This document shows, piece by piece, positions 41,505 through 50,416 of a DNA stretch of 64,000 nt. The notes below the pieces were generated by a model. It saw only the letters and a list, made by a program, of their open reading frames with translations, had not been told where the DNA came from and did not search any database. The position numbers and the translations under genes are program-made. The stretch lies in assembly GCA_038207565.1 (NCBI GenBank), contig JBBQZQ010000011.1, positions 35,745-99,744 on the forward strand, given 5' to 3'. Within the stretch, counting starts at the first letter, position 1, and each line of letters opens with the position of its first letter. The stretch comes from JALZAI01 sp038207565 (lineage in GTDB: Bacteria; Actinomycetota; Actinomycetes; Mycobacteriales; Jatrophihabitantaceae).

Positions 41505-42815
41505 GTGACTGCAGCACTCCTGCTGCTCGCCGCGTTCGTCCTCGTCGCGGCCTGCGGAGTGTTCGTTGCCGCCGAGTTCGCCTTTCTCGCGGCGGACCGT
41601 CCTACCGTCGAGCGGCTCGCTGCCGAGGGCGACCGGGGCGCCAAGGGCACGTTGGCCGCGCTGCGCCGGCTGTCGTCGCAGCTGTCCGGGGTGCAGATCG
41701 GCATCACGCTCACGAACCTGGTCATCGGGTTGCTGGCCGAGCCGGCGCTGGCGACCCTGCTCGAAGGACCGGTCACGTCGGTCGGGTTGCCCGAGAGCGC
41801 CGCCCCGGGCGTCGCTGTGGCCCTCGCGCTGATCGTGTCGACGGTCGTGACGATGGTGCTCGGCGAACTCGTACCGAAGAACCTGGCGATCTCCCTGCCT
41901 GTCAAGGTCGCGGGGATCGTGCAGGCGCCGGTCCGGATGTTCACCCGTGCGGTGGCGTGGCCGATCCTCTGGTTCAACGGGTTGGCGAATGCAGTCCTGC
42001 ACCGGTTCGGCATAGAGCCGCAGGAGGAACTGGCTTCGGCGCGCTCCGCGGAGGAACTCTTTGCCGTCCTGCGCCGGTCCGCGGGCGTGGGTTCGCTCGA
42101 ACGGGAGACCGCGATCCTGCTTGCGCGATCGCTGCTGTTCAATCGTCGGCGTGCTCAGGATGCGATGACACCCCGCGTGCGCATGCACGTGATCCGCGCT
42201 GAGGATCCGGTCGGCGAGGTCATCGCACAGGCTGCCGAGACGGGACATTCACGATTTCCTGTCGTCGGCACCGACATCGACGACGTCGTCGGGCTGGTGC
42301 ATGTCAAGGCGGCCCTTGCCGTACCACGTGTCGATCGGGACGAGGTGCGGATCGCCGGTGTGATGGCCCAGCCCGCGCTCGTCCCGACGTCCTTGCCGTT
42401 CGACGACCTGCTCGACGCCTTGCAGGACCGTGGACTGCAGATGGCCGTCGTGGTCGACGAGTACGGCGGAACGGCCGGCGTGATCACGCTCGAGGACGTC
42501 GTCGAGGAACTGCTCGGCGACGTGAACGACGAGTTCGATCCGGCTGCGGCGGTGGGCGTCCGGCCCAGCAAAGACGGCTGGGACGTGCCGGCCGGGCTGC
42601 GTCCGGACGAGGTGTCGTTAGCCATCCGGCGCGAGGTCCCTACCGGCTCGTGGACAACGGTTGCGGGCATGTTCTTGGCGCAGTTTCAGTCGATCCCGAC
42701 GGTGGGCGACTCGATCGTCGGGGACGGGTTGCGCTGGACGGTCCGCGAGCTTTCCGGGCGCCGAATCGCGACCCTGCACGTCGAGCCGATCGAGGACGGC
42801 CGGCAGGATGCCTGA
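41505..42815 (+). CDS. CNNM/HlyC-CorC membrane protein, full length
   Basis: A 436-residue protein. Residues 1-195 are the DUF21/CNNM membrane domain with LGELVPKNLAIS near 124; 205-330 are paired CBS domains (QMAVVVDEYGGTAGVI and LEDVVEELLGD); the last 80 residues are the CorC_HlyC domain. Related proteins export Mg2+ or Co2+ or protect membranes. The GTG start has AAGGA upstream. It overlaps the next, shorter paralogue by eight bases. Confidence 0.92.
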   Translation: MTAALLLLAAFVLVAACGVFVAAEFAFLAADRPTVERLAAEGDRGAKGTLAALRRLSSQLSGVQIGITLTNLVIGLLAEPALATLLEGPVTSVGLPESAAPGVAVALALIVSTVVTMVLGELVPKNLAISLPVKVAGIVQAPVRMFTRAVAWPILWFNGLANAVLHRFGIEPQEELASARSAEELFAVLRRSAGVGSLERETAILLARSLLFNRRRAQDAMTPRVRMHVIRAEDPVGEVIAQAAETGHSRFPVVGTDIDDVVGLVHVKAALAVPRVDRDEVRIAGVMAQPALVPTSLPFDDLLDALQDRGLQMAVVVDEYGGTAGVITLEDVVEELLGDVNDEFDPAAAVGVRPSKDGWDVPAGLRPDEVSLAIRREVPTGSWTTVAGMFLAQFQSIPTVGDSIVGDGLRWTVRELSGRRIATLHVEPIEDGRQDA

Positions 42816-43830
42816 ATGGCTGGGCATCGCCCTCACTGTCGTGTTGTTAGCGGCAAACGGCTTCTTCGTCGCTGCCGAATTCGCGCTGGTGTCGGCGCGG
42901 CGCAGCGTGATCGAACCGCAGGCCGATGCCGGTTCGCGCCGCGCTCGCACGGCATTGCGCGCGATGGAGGACGTTTCGTTGATGATGGCCGGCGCGCAAC
43001 TCGGCATCACGGTGTGCTCTCTCGCGCTGGGCGCGCTGTCCGAACCCGCGATCGTCAACCTGCTCGAAGCGCCGTTCGATGCGGCGGACGTCGCGGTCGA
43101 TGTCGTGCACCCGATCGCGTTCGCGATCGCGCTGCTGCTGGTCACCGTGCTGCACGTCGTGTTCGGCGAGATGGTGCCGAAGAATGTCGCGCTCGCCGGT
43201 CCGGAGCGTGCCGCCCGGTGGTTGGCGCCGCCCCTCGTCCGTGTGGTCCAGGCGTTCAAGCCGCTGATCTGGTTGTTGAATCGCAGCGCGAACCTCGTGC
43301 TGCGATCGGTCGGCGTGACGCCGAAGAACGAGGTCACCAGCGCGTTCACCCGCGACGAGGTTGCCGCGATGGTGGCCGAGTCGCACCGCGAAGGCCTGCT
43401 GGACAAGGATGAGCACGACCTGCTGAGCACCGCTATCGACTTCGTGGTCCGCCACGCCCGCGATGTCGTCCTGCCCACCGAGCGACTGCACACCGTGACG
43501 GTCGCGGTCACACCCGACGGGATCGAGGAGCTTGCAGTACAGACCGGTTTCTCGCGGTTCCCGTTGGTCGACCTGACCGGTTACCTGCACGTGAAGGACG
43601 TGCTGACGTTGCCCGATCGCGATCGTCCGGTGCCTTCCGTGCTGGTCCGGCCGCTTCCCCCCGTCCCGGTCGGCGTGACGCTGCGGTCGGCGCTGGAGAC
43701 AATGCGCGCCGAGGGGGTGCATCTGATGCGGGCCGTCGACGGTGACCGGACGGTGGGCGTCATCGCGATGGAGGACGTTGTCGAAGAACTCATCGGCGAG
43801 GTGCGCGACGTGAACGCTCCTTGGCGTTGA
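42808..43830 (+). CDS. CNNM family protein lacking the CorC domain
   Basis: A 340-residue paralogue of the upstream gene with the DUF21 domain (AANGFFVAAEFALVSARRS at the start, GEMVPKNVAL near 122) and a CBS pair ending at MEDVVEELIGEV. It stops right after the CBS pair, without the C-terminal CorC domain. The eight-base overlap with the full-length partner suggests a hetero-oligomer. Confidence 0.9.
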   Translation: MPEWLGIALTVVLLAANGFFVAAEFALVSARRSVIEPQADAGSRRARTALRAMEDVSLMMAGAQLGITVCSLALGALSEPAIVNLLEAPFDAADVAVDVVHPIAFAIALLLVTVLHVVFGEMVPKNVALAGPERAARWLAPPLVRVVQAFKPLIWLLNRSANLVLRSVGVTPKNEVTSAFTRDEVAAMVAESHREGLLDKDEHDLLSTAIDFVVRHARDVVLPTERLHTVTVAVTPDGIEELAVQTGFSRFPLVDLTGYLHVKDVLTLPDRDRPVPSVLVRPLPPVPVGVTLRSALETMRAEGVHLMRAVDGDRTVGVIAMEDVVEELIGEVRDVNAPWR

Positions 43831-43900
43831 CCCCCGCGGTGGCAACATCCACGATGCGTGAGCAGCAGCTGCGCAATCTAAACATCAAGGAGCACAGGAC

Positions 43901-44356
43901 ATGAGCACCGTCATCGAAACGTTGGATGAGCTGAGCGACCTCGTCGGCAAGGACCTCGGCTCGAGTTCGTGGATCGACATCGACCAGACGCGTATCGACG
44001 CGTTCGCCGACGCGACCGAGGACCATCAGTGGATTCACACCGATCCCGAGCGGGCAAAGGACGGGCCGTTCGGCAGCACGATCGCGCACGGGTACCTGAC
44101 GCTGTCGCTGCTGATCCCGATGTGGGGGGAGATCCTCGACGTCCGCGAGGCCGGGACGGCGGTGAACTACGGGCTGGGCAAGGTGCGCTTCCCGGCGCCC
44201 GTTCCGGTCGGGTCGAGGATTCGGACGAACGCGAAGCTGACATCGGCCGACCAGTTCGACGGCGGCGTCCAGGTGACCATCGACGCAGTGATCGAGCGCG
44301 AGGGCGGCGAGAAGCCGGTGTGCATCGCGCAGCCGATCTTCCGTTTCTACCGCTGA
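43901..44356 (+). CDS. MaoC-like (R)-specific enoyl-CoA hydratase
   Basis: A 151-residue single hot-dog protein. The hydratase motif ADATEDHQWIHTDPERA (residues 36-52) carries the Asp/His dyad, and GPFGSTIAHGYLTLSLL follows. It hydrates trans-2-enoyl-CoA. AAGGAG lies upstream of the ATG. It stands alone between the CNNM pair and a small membrane protein. Confidence 0.9.
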   Translation: MSTVIETLDELSDLVGKDLGSSSWIDIDQTRIDAFADATEDHQWIHTDPERAKDGPFGSTIAHGYLTLSLLIPMWGEILDVREAGTAVNYGLGKVRFPAPVPVGSRIRTNAKLTSADQFDGGVQVTIDAVIEREGGEKPVCIAQPIFRFYR

Positions 44357-44473
44357 CACGTCTCGAGGTGGCGCTGCGACGGGTTGCGAGAGTCCGATCC
44401 GGTGCGCAGATGGCTGACGGAGCGCAGCGGGTTCGCACAGCTGCCACTGGGCGGCGACTTCTACGCTTGGACG

Positions 44474-44860
44474 ATGACCTCCGCTGACACGAAGCCCACC
44501 GGTGCTGGCCGCCGGGTCGTCGACAAGTTCCAGGGTGCTTCTGACAAAGCGAAGTCGACCCGCACCGGGCAGCTGGTGTGGCGCACCGCCATCATCATCG
44601 TGGGTGTCGCGCTGATCGCCCTCGGGATCGTGTTGCTGCCTCTGCCCGGGCCGGGATGGCTGATCATCTTCGGTGGCCTCGGAGTGCTTGCGACCGAGTT
44701 CGACTGGGCCAAGCGGCTACTGGGTTTCGCACGCGAACAGGTCGGCCGCTGGACCGATTGGGTCAAGCGGCAATCACGTCCGGTCCAGGCGCTCGTCGGA
44801 ATCCTCGGGCTGGTGTTCCTCGTCGGCGTCGCCTTCGGCGCGTGGTCCCTCTCTCGATGA
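44474..44860 (+). CDS. TIGR02611-type small membrane protein (PGPGW motif)
   Basis: A 128-residue protein with two or three membrane segments and the signature LPLPGPGWLIIFGGLGVLA near residues 55-73. The flanks are charged. This actinobacterial family has no known function. The ATG at 44474 gives the usual short hydrophilic N-terminus. Confidence 0.85.
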   Translation: MTSADTKPTGAGRRVVDKFQGASDKAKSTRTGQLVWRTAIIIVGVALIALGIVLLPLPGPGWLIIFGGLGVLATEFDWAKRLLGFAREQVGRWTDWVKRQSRPVQALVGILGLVFLVGVAFGAWSLSR

Positions 44861-44922
44861 GCCGACGCGCGCCCCGTATAGTTTCGTAGCGCTGCAGGAC
44901 GGTCCGTCCCGGACCCGGCTGC

Positions 44923-44997
44923 GGGCGATTAGCTCAGCGGGAGAGCACTGCCTTCACACGGCAGGGGTCACTGGTTCGATCCCAGTATCGCCCACCA
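44923..44997 (+). tRNA. tRNA-Val (anticodon CAC), CCA encoded
   Basis: A complete cloverleaf: acceptor GGGCGAT/ATCGCCC, D-arm GCTC/GAGC, anticodon arm CTGCC-TTCACAC-GGCAG with anticodon CAC at 44955-44957, T-arm ACTGG-TTCGATC-CCAGT, discriminator A and genomic CCA. It reads GUG valine codons. Its 3' part is the integration site of the elements that follow. Confidence 0.97.
44953..44997 (+). repeat. att copy 1 (inside tRNA-Val)
   Basis: The 45 bases from the anticodon loop to the CCA end are repeated exactly at 47885-47929, and the last 39 of them at 56022-56060. This is the intact tRNA end and serves as the left boundary of the first element. Confidence 0.93.
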
Positions 44998-45004
44998 CCT
45001 TCTA

Positions 45005-45025
45005 AGGCCCGTAATTGTTGGGCCT
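45005..45025 (+). terminator. tRNA-Val terminator hairpin
   Basis: AGGCCC-(9 bases)-GGGCCT eight bases after the tRNA. Comparable small hairpins follow the other two att copies: ACCCC/GGGGT at 47937-47955 and CTAGG/CCTAG at 56063-56085. This fits attP regions that restore the tRNA 3' end and its terminator. Confidence 0.6.
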
Positions 45026-45069
45026 CCTCAGTCTTCATGATCATGTTCGATACGGCGAGTTTCGAATTC

Positions 45070-45077
45070 AGTCCGCA
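45070..45077 (+). promoter_or_regulatory. Putative integrase arm site, element 1 left
   Basis: AGTCCGCA, 73 bases downstream of the tRNA CCA end. It matches eight of nine bases of the repeat pair at 47732-47751. Only one copy is seen here; the second may have been lost at the junction with the hsdR fragment. Confidence 0.4.
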
Positions 45078-46374
45078 TCTGGTCGAAATTCTGGCAGATG
45101 ATCGGGCGCGGCACCCGGCTGTGCCGCGACCTGTACGGGCCCGGGCAGGATAAGGCTGACTTCCTCGTCTTCGACTTCTGCGGCAACCTTGAGTTCTTCA
45201 ACGCCGACCCGGCCGTCGCCGATGGACGCGTCGCGGCCTCGCTGGCCGAACGCCTGTTCGCGGCGCGGCTGGCCGTGCTTACCGGTCTGGACTCCGAGCT
45301 TCCGTCCGATGCTGAGGTTGATGGTGACGGGACGACCAGTGACCTCGGCCTGCGCGTCGACCTTGCGCACACGCTGCACGACGTCATCGTCGGGATGAAC
45401 GTCCACAACTTCGTCGTACGCCCGCATCGCCGATGGGTCGAGATCTACGCCGATGCGGGCGCCTGGCATCGGGTCACCCCGGACGCTGCGCAGGAGATCG
45501 GCGAGCACCTCATCGGGCTACCGAGCGCGGTGCGCGATGATGACGAGGGCGCGAAACGTTTTGATCTCCTTGTTCTGCGTCTGCAGCTGTGTGTCCTGTC
45601 CGCCGAGCCCGGCTTCGACCGGCTACGCGACCAGGTTCGCGACATCGCGTCCGCCCTGCTGGAGCTCACGAACATCCCTGCCGTCAAGGCTCAGGAGCAG
45701 CTGCTCGACGACGTCGCCGGCGACGAGTGGTGGATCGACGTCACTCTGCCGATGCTCGAACTGCTGCGCCGCCGGGTCCGCTCACTTGTCCGGCTGGTGC
45801 CGAAGGCGAAGCGGGTCATCGTCTACACCGACTTCGAGGACCAACTCGGTGCCCCGATCGACGTCACGGTGTATGGGCTGCCGGTTGGCACCGACCTGCA
45901 GCGGTTCAATGCGAAGGTGCGCGTCTACCTCGCCGCGCACCTCGACCACGTCGCGTTGCAGAAGGTCCGCCGCAACCGGCCCCTCACCGCCGATGATCTC
46001 GCCGAGCTGCAACGCATGCTCACCGAGTCCGGCGCTGGCGACCCGGCCGACGTGGAACGTGCCGCCGAACAGGCCCAAGGACTTGGGCTGTTCATCCGCA
46101 GCCTCGTCGGGCTCGACCGCGACGCCGCCACTGACGCGCTGTCGTCGTTCATCGCCGGCCGCACCCTCAGCGCCAGTCAGCTCGACTTCGTCAACCTGAT
46201 CATCACCTACCTGACCGAGTACGGCGTCATGGATATCGGCCGCCTCTACGAAGCCCCGTTCACCGACCACGCACCCGAGGGCCTGAAGGAATGTTCAGCG
46301 GAGCCGACATGGATGCGCTCGTGGCGCTGCTCGACCGGGTTCGCGCCACGGCCGAGCCTGAAATCGCGTCTTAG
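45071..46374 (+). pseudogene. Type I restriction enzyme HsdR-like gene, C-terminal remnant
   Basis: The frame begins abruptly with SKFWQMIGRGTRLCRDLYG, the helicase motif VI of HsdR/DEAD-box restriction subunits, then DFLVFDFCGNLEFF and about 380 residues of the C-terminal region. The nuclease and most helicase motifs are absent. Near 46280 one base is missing: APEGLKECS should become EGPEGMFSGADMD, which continues in the next frame to a stop at 46374. With no hsdM or hsdS nearby, this is a dead restriction gene. Confidence 0.85.
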
Positions 46375-46478
46375 CCGAGGCGGTGAACGCAGCGCCGCAC
46401 GGTGGTCGTCGCGCACCATTCCGGTATGTGGTCGAAAGAAACGAAAGCAGCTACAGTGGTTGCGACTAGGAGGTAACC

Positions 46479-47024
46479 ATGACCGCTGTACTGGCTCGAA
46501 GCGACTCAGAGACCTATCTTCCATCGCAGGAGCACTCGGGCGAGCTGGCAGGTGTTCGGGACTTCTTGGCCGTGCATGAGGCGGCCGGGCGTGACGCTGA
46601 CACTGCCCGCTACTTTCTGACGGGCGGTGGACCGGGTGATCGGGTCGAGATTCCCGCGGAACTTCATCTGGTCCTCCTCAAGGTCGTTGATGCGCTGGCT
46701 CACGGGCTTGCGGTCACAGTGGCGCCCCAATCGACCACGCTGACCACCCAACAGGCGGCCGATCTGCTCGGCGTGACGCGTCCGACGGTGGTCAAGATCC
46801 TCGACGACGGTGGCATGCCGTACGAACGCGTAGGAACTCACCGGCGACTGCTGCTCGTCGATGTTCTTGCCTACCGGGAGCAGCGCCGCGCTGCCCAATA
46901 CGCGGCGCTAGCGGAGACAGCGATCGACCTGGACGACGAGGACGATCTCGACACCGTGCTCAAAGACCTACGCGAGACGCGACGCGCCACCGCCGTTCGT
47001 AGGCGGGCGAAGACGCAGAGCTGA
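46479..47024 (+). CDS. Excisionase-type HTH protein, likely antitoxin for PIN partner
   Basis: A 181-residue protein. Residues 85-140 form an AlpA/excisionase-like helix-turn-helix (TTQQAADLLGVTRPTVVKIL, then GMPYERVGTHRRL). The acidic C-terminus (DLDDEDDLDTVLKDLRE) could wrap a toxin. AGGAGG lies just before the ATG. A PIN-domain gene starts 12 bases after its stop; this pairing of an HTH protein with a PIN toxin is known in actinobacteria. Confidence 0.75.
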   Translation: MTAVLARSDSETYLPSQEHSGELAGVRDFLAVHEAAGRDADTARYFLTGGGPGDRVEIPAELHLVLLKVVDALAHGLAVTVAPQSTTLTTQQAADLLGVTRPTVVKILDDGGMPYERVGTHRRLLLVDVLAYREQRRAAQYAALAETAIDLDDEDDLDTVLKDLRETRRATAVRRRAKTQS

Positions 47025-47036
47025 CAGACTCGGCTG

Positions 47037-47625
47037 GTGTTCGCCGCCCTCTTGGACACCAACGTGCTCTGGCCTTCAGCGCGACGTGCTGTTGTCCTTC
47101 GCTGCGGAGGGCCTCTACCGGCCGGTGTGGAGTTCGGCGATCCTCGAGGAGCTGCAGAACTACGAGGCCAAGAAGCTCGTCGACCGCCTTGGTCTCGATC
47201 CATCGGTGGCAGCTCAGCGAGCGTCCAGGCTGATCGCCACGATGCGTACGGCCTTCGACGACTCCGAAGCGCAGGGATGGGAAGCGCTCGACGGGACGTA
47301 CGGTCTGCCGGACCTCGACGACGAACACGTAGTCGCAGCAGCGGTCGTGGCCGGCGCCGGCGTAATCGTGACGCACAACGCCAAGGACTTCCCGCGGGAT
47401 CGAGTGCCCGAAGAGATCGAGATCCAGCCGCCGGCTGAGTTCGCATACAACACCGTGTCGCTCAACCCGGTGGTCGGTCGACGCGCTGTCGAGGTCATCG
47501 CGGCCCGCAGCGGGCGACGGGGGAGAGTCTTGACTGTCGATGACATTCTCGAAACGCTTGAGCGGCGCTACGACTTCGTCGACGCAGCGGCGGTCCTTCG
47601 TTCGGCAGCACGCGACGGCACGTGA
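47037..47625 (+). pseudogene. PIN-domain toxin with early frameshift
   Basis: The GTG-initiated frame reads FAALLDTNVLWPS, the PIN start with its first Asp. The frame then changes near 47075, and LQRDVLLSFAAEGLYRPVW followed by SSAILEELQNY continues in another frame to a stop at 47625, including the acidic THNAKDFP near the centre. PIN proteins are Mg-dependent RNases. The frameshift separates the first catalytic Asp from the rest, so the toxin is probably dead unless ribosomes shift frame. Confidence 0.75.
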
Positions 47626-47731
47626 CACCTCGAGCGCCTGATCGTGGAGCAGCGCCATTGATCGCGCGGGTCAACGACGGCAGCCTGGCCACAAGAGACC
47701 GCGACATACCCCAGGGTCTGTTGATCTCCAT

Positions 47732-47751
47732 TAGTCCGCAATCAGTCCGCA
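47732..47751 (+). promoter_or_regulatory. Putative integrase arm sites, element 1 right
   Basis: AGTCCGCAA at 47732-47740 and again at 47743-47751, an 11-bp period, ending 133 bases before att copy 2. The spacing matches the GGGACCTTG pair before att copy 3. Confidence 0.5.
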
Positions 47752-47884
47752 AGACGTCTATAAACGGCCGTAGTTGATCAACGCAAGCCAACGTTGAGTG
47801 AAGTGCTTACAGCCCAACGAATACGGGGTCTAGATGCCTCTGTCCCAACGTTTGCCGAGGGTGCGAAAGACGGCCAATTTCGCG

Positions 47885-47929
47885 TTCACACGGCAGGGGT
47901 CACTGGTTCGATCCCAGTATCGCCCACCA
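47885..47929 (+). repeat. att copy 2 (tRNA-Val 3' end)
   Basis: 45 bases identical to tRNA-Val from the anticodon loop to CCA. The 5' half of the tRNA is absent, so this is a recombination scar and not a gene. It is shared by elements 1 and 2. Confidence 0.93.
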
Positions 47930-47998
47930 TCTCGAGACCCCCGATTTGCTGGGGTAGGAGCACTTGCAAGATCATCGACTTGATCAACAATCTCGCGC

Positions 47999-48028
47999 GG
48001 GACCTTGCTGGGACCTTGGGAGACCTTG
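47999..48028 (+). promoter_or_regulatory. Putative integrase arm sites, element 2 left
   Basis: GGGACCTTG at 47999-48007 and 48010-48018 plus a variant GAGACCTTG at 48020-48028, starting 70 bases after att copy 2. The same 9-mer pair recurs at 55871-55890, at the other end of the element. TGATCAACAAT lies eight bases before the repeats, as it also does downstream of att copy 3. Confidence 0.6.
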
Positions 48029-48162
48029 AGGACACGCCGGATGAGCGAGCGTTCCGAATCGAACAATGGGCCGTTGCGAAGGGCCTCGGGGTCGCCGGAT
48101 CGCCGCAGAGTGGTGGTCACTGGAGAGTGATCAACTTGCCAGCGGTTCTCGCGCGCTCGACC

Positions 48163-48318
48163 GCAGCGGCCAAGGGTCATCTGCGCGGAAAGCAGCCCAA
48201 GCTCAAACCCGCGCCAGGAAGCGCATGTTGTCGAGCTGCTGCGCCGCGGCGAGTACTGACGTCCGAGATCGGTGGCCTGTTCGATGTAGCTCGATCAACG
48301 GTCTACCCGCCGTCGTCC
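48163..48318 (+). pseudogene. Serine recombinase (resolvase/invertase) C-terminal remnant
   Basis: The plus strand encodes AKGHLRGKQPKLKPA, then in shifted frames QEAHVVELLRRGEY and TSEIGGLFDVARSTVYR, the DNA-binding helix-turn-helix end of resolvase-family recombinases. Two frame changes are required and the catalytic domain is missing. It is debris of a second kind of mobile element. Confidence 0.75.
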
Positions 48319-48554
48319 GCAGCAAGAAGGCCGTGGCGGACCCAAAGGCCAGTGCAGCGACGGCGTCCCGCGAGGCGAAGAGGATGGCCACGAGCGCCAC
48401 GGTTCGACGAGCGTCACGTACCGGCCACGACACGGTGAGCCCAGCGAGTTCCCGTCAGAAAACTGCGCCCGGCGGCGAGTCACCACATCCCGGCCGGATC
48501 CTCTATCGAGACTTGGACGTCCGAGGTCATCAGGCGAACTGCTGGGTGCCAGGT

Positions 48555-48996
48555 TCAACAGCAAGCCGGGCGCTTGGAAGTGAACTGCTTAGCGGCCATG
48601 CCCTGGCCCAGAGTGAAGGCGTCCGTGATGGGCAGGACGGTCCCACCTGGGTGCTCGGCGAGCCATGTGAGCTTCTCCATGGCGATGATCGAGAAGCCGC
48701 GGTCGGGCGGCGTGTCGGGGTCGGTGCGCCAGACGATGCGCAATAGCACTCCTCGACCACGATCGCTGTGTCGATCAGGCTCTGTTCTCCTCGCCCGCCC
48801 ACGCCGGCCGGCAGGCGCGGAGGAAGCCGTCGGTGACCAACTGCTCGTAGGCGGGCTTCGTCGCGACGAATCGCTCCTCGGAAGCCGGCAGGCGCTCGGC
48901 CGTGACCTTGACTTCGCGGAGGACGTTCTCGGCGAATTGTCGAGACCTCGAGCGCAGATCGTGTTGCCGGGCTGTGAGATCGAAACTCATGACCAT
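48555..48996 (-). pseudogene. Acyl-CoA dehydrogenase-like gene, degraded
   Basis: The minus strand starts like a flavin-dependent acyl-CoA dehydrogenase (SFDLTARQHDLRSRSRQFAE to DGFLRACRPAWAG). It then changes frame (SLIDTAIVVEECY) and jumps to VWRTDPDTPPDRGFSIIAME and a truncated end. The flavin- and substrate-binding middle is gone. It lies just downstream of the intact homologue at 49034 and probably belonged to the same operon. Confidence 0.7.
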
Positions 48997-49033
48997 CGCC
49001 GCGCAAACTCCATCACCCACAGGGCGATCGGCA

Positions 49034-50308
49034 TTACTGCCGCCAGGGAGGGATCTCGCCGCGTGCGGCGAGCATTGAGTCATAGCCGGGCTGGCGGAGG
49101 ATGTCGTGGAGCTGCCGCCGACGCACGCCCTGGTTGCCGCCGTCGTACAGCGGGAAGACCATGGCGTCGCGCATCAGGCGCTCCAGCGGGGCGAGGTCGC
49201 GGGTGTAGCTGGCGATCCCGACCACGCGCATGCAGTCGTAGACTGTGTTGACGGCGGTCTCGGAGCAATAGACCTTGGTCATGATGGGTAGTTCCTCCGC
49301 CAGCCCGTGCGTGCGGTCGAAGTTGTGGCAGGCCTTCCAGGTGAGGTATCGGCAGGCCTCGATCCGCATCTTGATGTCGGCCAGCGCGAAGCCGACGCTC
49401 TGGTGCTCGATGACCGGCACGACGCCGAGCCGCTTTTCGGTTCGGGCGAAGTCCAACGCGTACTCGAATGCGGCACGCATGGTGCCAACGCAGGCCGCAC
49501 CAATCAGCGCGGCGGTCCAGCTGAACGCACCGGACACGACTTGCTGGCCGTGCGTCCCAGGCTGCCCGATGAGGTTCTCCGCGGGAACGCGGACCTCGTC
49601 GAAGTGCACCCGCGGCGTCACCACGCCCCGGTGGCCGATCTTGTCGTACACGTCGACGATGCTGATGCCCGCGGCGTCGCCGGGCACGGCGATGACCGCG
49701 AGCGACTCGTCGGCCGGGCCGGTCTGGTCGGTACGGCAGACGACTGTGTAGAGGTGGCAGCCGGTGCGGCCCCAGCCGGTGCCGTTGGTGGTGTAGTGCT
49801 TCTGCCCGGTGACGACCCACTCGTCGCCGTCCCGGCGGGCCAGCGTCTGGATCCCGCCCGACGGCTCGGGGGAGTCGAAGTTCGCGCCGCCGGCGACGTC
49901 GGTGAAGGCGTAGGAGGCGAGCAGCTCGCCGTCGGAGTCCTCGACAAACGGGCGGAGCAGGCGCTCCTTCTGCTCCGACGTGCCGTGCTGAATGATCGGT
50001 TGCAGCCCCAGGCCCGACCCCAGCAGCGTCGTCGGCACGTTGACGTCGACCCGGGTGAGTTCCTCGGCCGCGATCGCGAAGTCGACGGTGCTGAAGCCGG
50101 CACCACCGTACTCGCTCGGGATGAACGCCTTTGTGAACCCGGCCTTGGCCATCTCCCGGTACGCCTCGCGCCCGGCGAGGAACGCCTCCCAGGCGTCGCC
50201 AGCGCGGTCGATCCGTTCGACGGATGGCCGCAGCACGGTCTCCGCGAACGCCTGCGCGTTTTTCTGCAGCTCCTGCTGGCTATCACTGAGGATGAAATCG
50301 ATCGCCAT
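49034..50308 (-). CDS. Acyl-CoA dehydrogenase family flavoprotein
   Basis: A 424-residue enzyme. The substrate/flavin segments ASYAFTDVAGGANFDSP and YTTNGTGWGRTGCHLYTVV lie near residues 140-200, IGAACVGTMRAAFEYALDFA near 280, and the C-terminal YDGGNQGVRRRQLHDIL end is typical. Relatives dehydrogenate acyl-CoAs with FAD. The ATG at 50308 is preferred because AAAGGAG precedes it. An AraC-type activator gene lies immediately upstream in the same direction, so the substrate is probably the inducer. Confidence 0.9.
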   Translation of the reverse strand: MAIDFILSDSQQELQKNAQAFAETVLRPSVERIDRAGDAWEAFLAGREAYREMAKAGFTKAFIPSEYGGAGFSTVDFAIAAEELTRVDVNVPTTLLGSGLGLQPIIQHGTSEQKERLLRPFVEDSDGELLASYAFTDVAGGANFDSPEPSGGIQTLARRDGDEWVVTGQKHYTTNGTGWGRTGCHLYTVVCRTDQTGPADESLAVIAVPGDAAGISIVDVYDKIGHRGVVTPRVHFDEVRVPAENLIGQPGTHGQQVVSGAFSWTAALIGAACVGTMRAAFEYALDFARTEKRLGVVPVIEHQSVGFALADIKMRIEACRYLTWKACHNFDRTHGLAEELPIMTKVYCSETAVNTVYDCMRVVGIASYTRDLAPLERLMRDAMVFPLYDGGNQGVRRRQLHDILRQPGYDSMLAARGEIPPWRQ

Positions 50309-50416
50309 CTGTCCGCTCCTTTCGCCCGGGACGTGAGCATCCACCTGTCATTCTGGGGCAGGCGCGCGCGCGAAGGCTTGGACGAGCGCGCAGCGCGGCG
50401 TGGACGTTCGTGCAGT

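Larger units (their letters stand above)
44998..47929. mobile_element. Decayed integrative element 1 at tRNA-Val
   Basis: 2.9 kb bounded by exact 45-bp repeats of the tRNA 3' end. It carries an hsdR remnant, a DNA-binding antitoxin-like gene and a frameshifted PIN toxin. No integrase gene remains. Putative arm-type repeats AGTCCGCA(A) occur 73 bases after the left att copy (one) and about 134 bases before the right copy (two, 11-bp period). Confidence 0.8.

Noticed and set aside
47885..47929. A second tRNA-Val gene
   Set aside because: Only the 3' half is present; the acceptor 5' strand and D-arm are missing. The same holds at 56022-56060.
47794..48438. A single protein spanning att copy 2
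   Set aside because: It reads through the att site and recombinase remnants in mixed frames; only fragments match known proteins.
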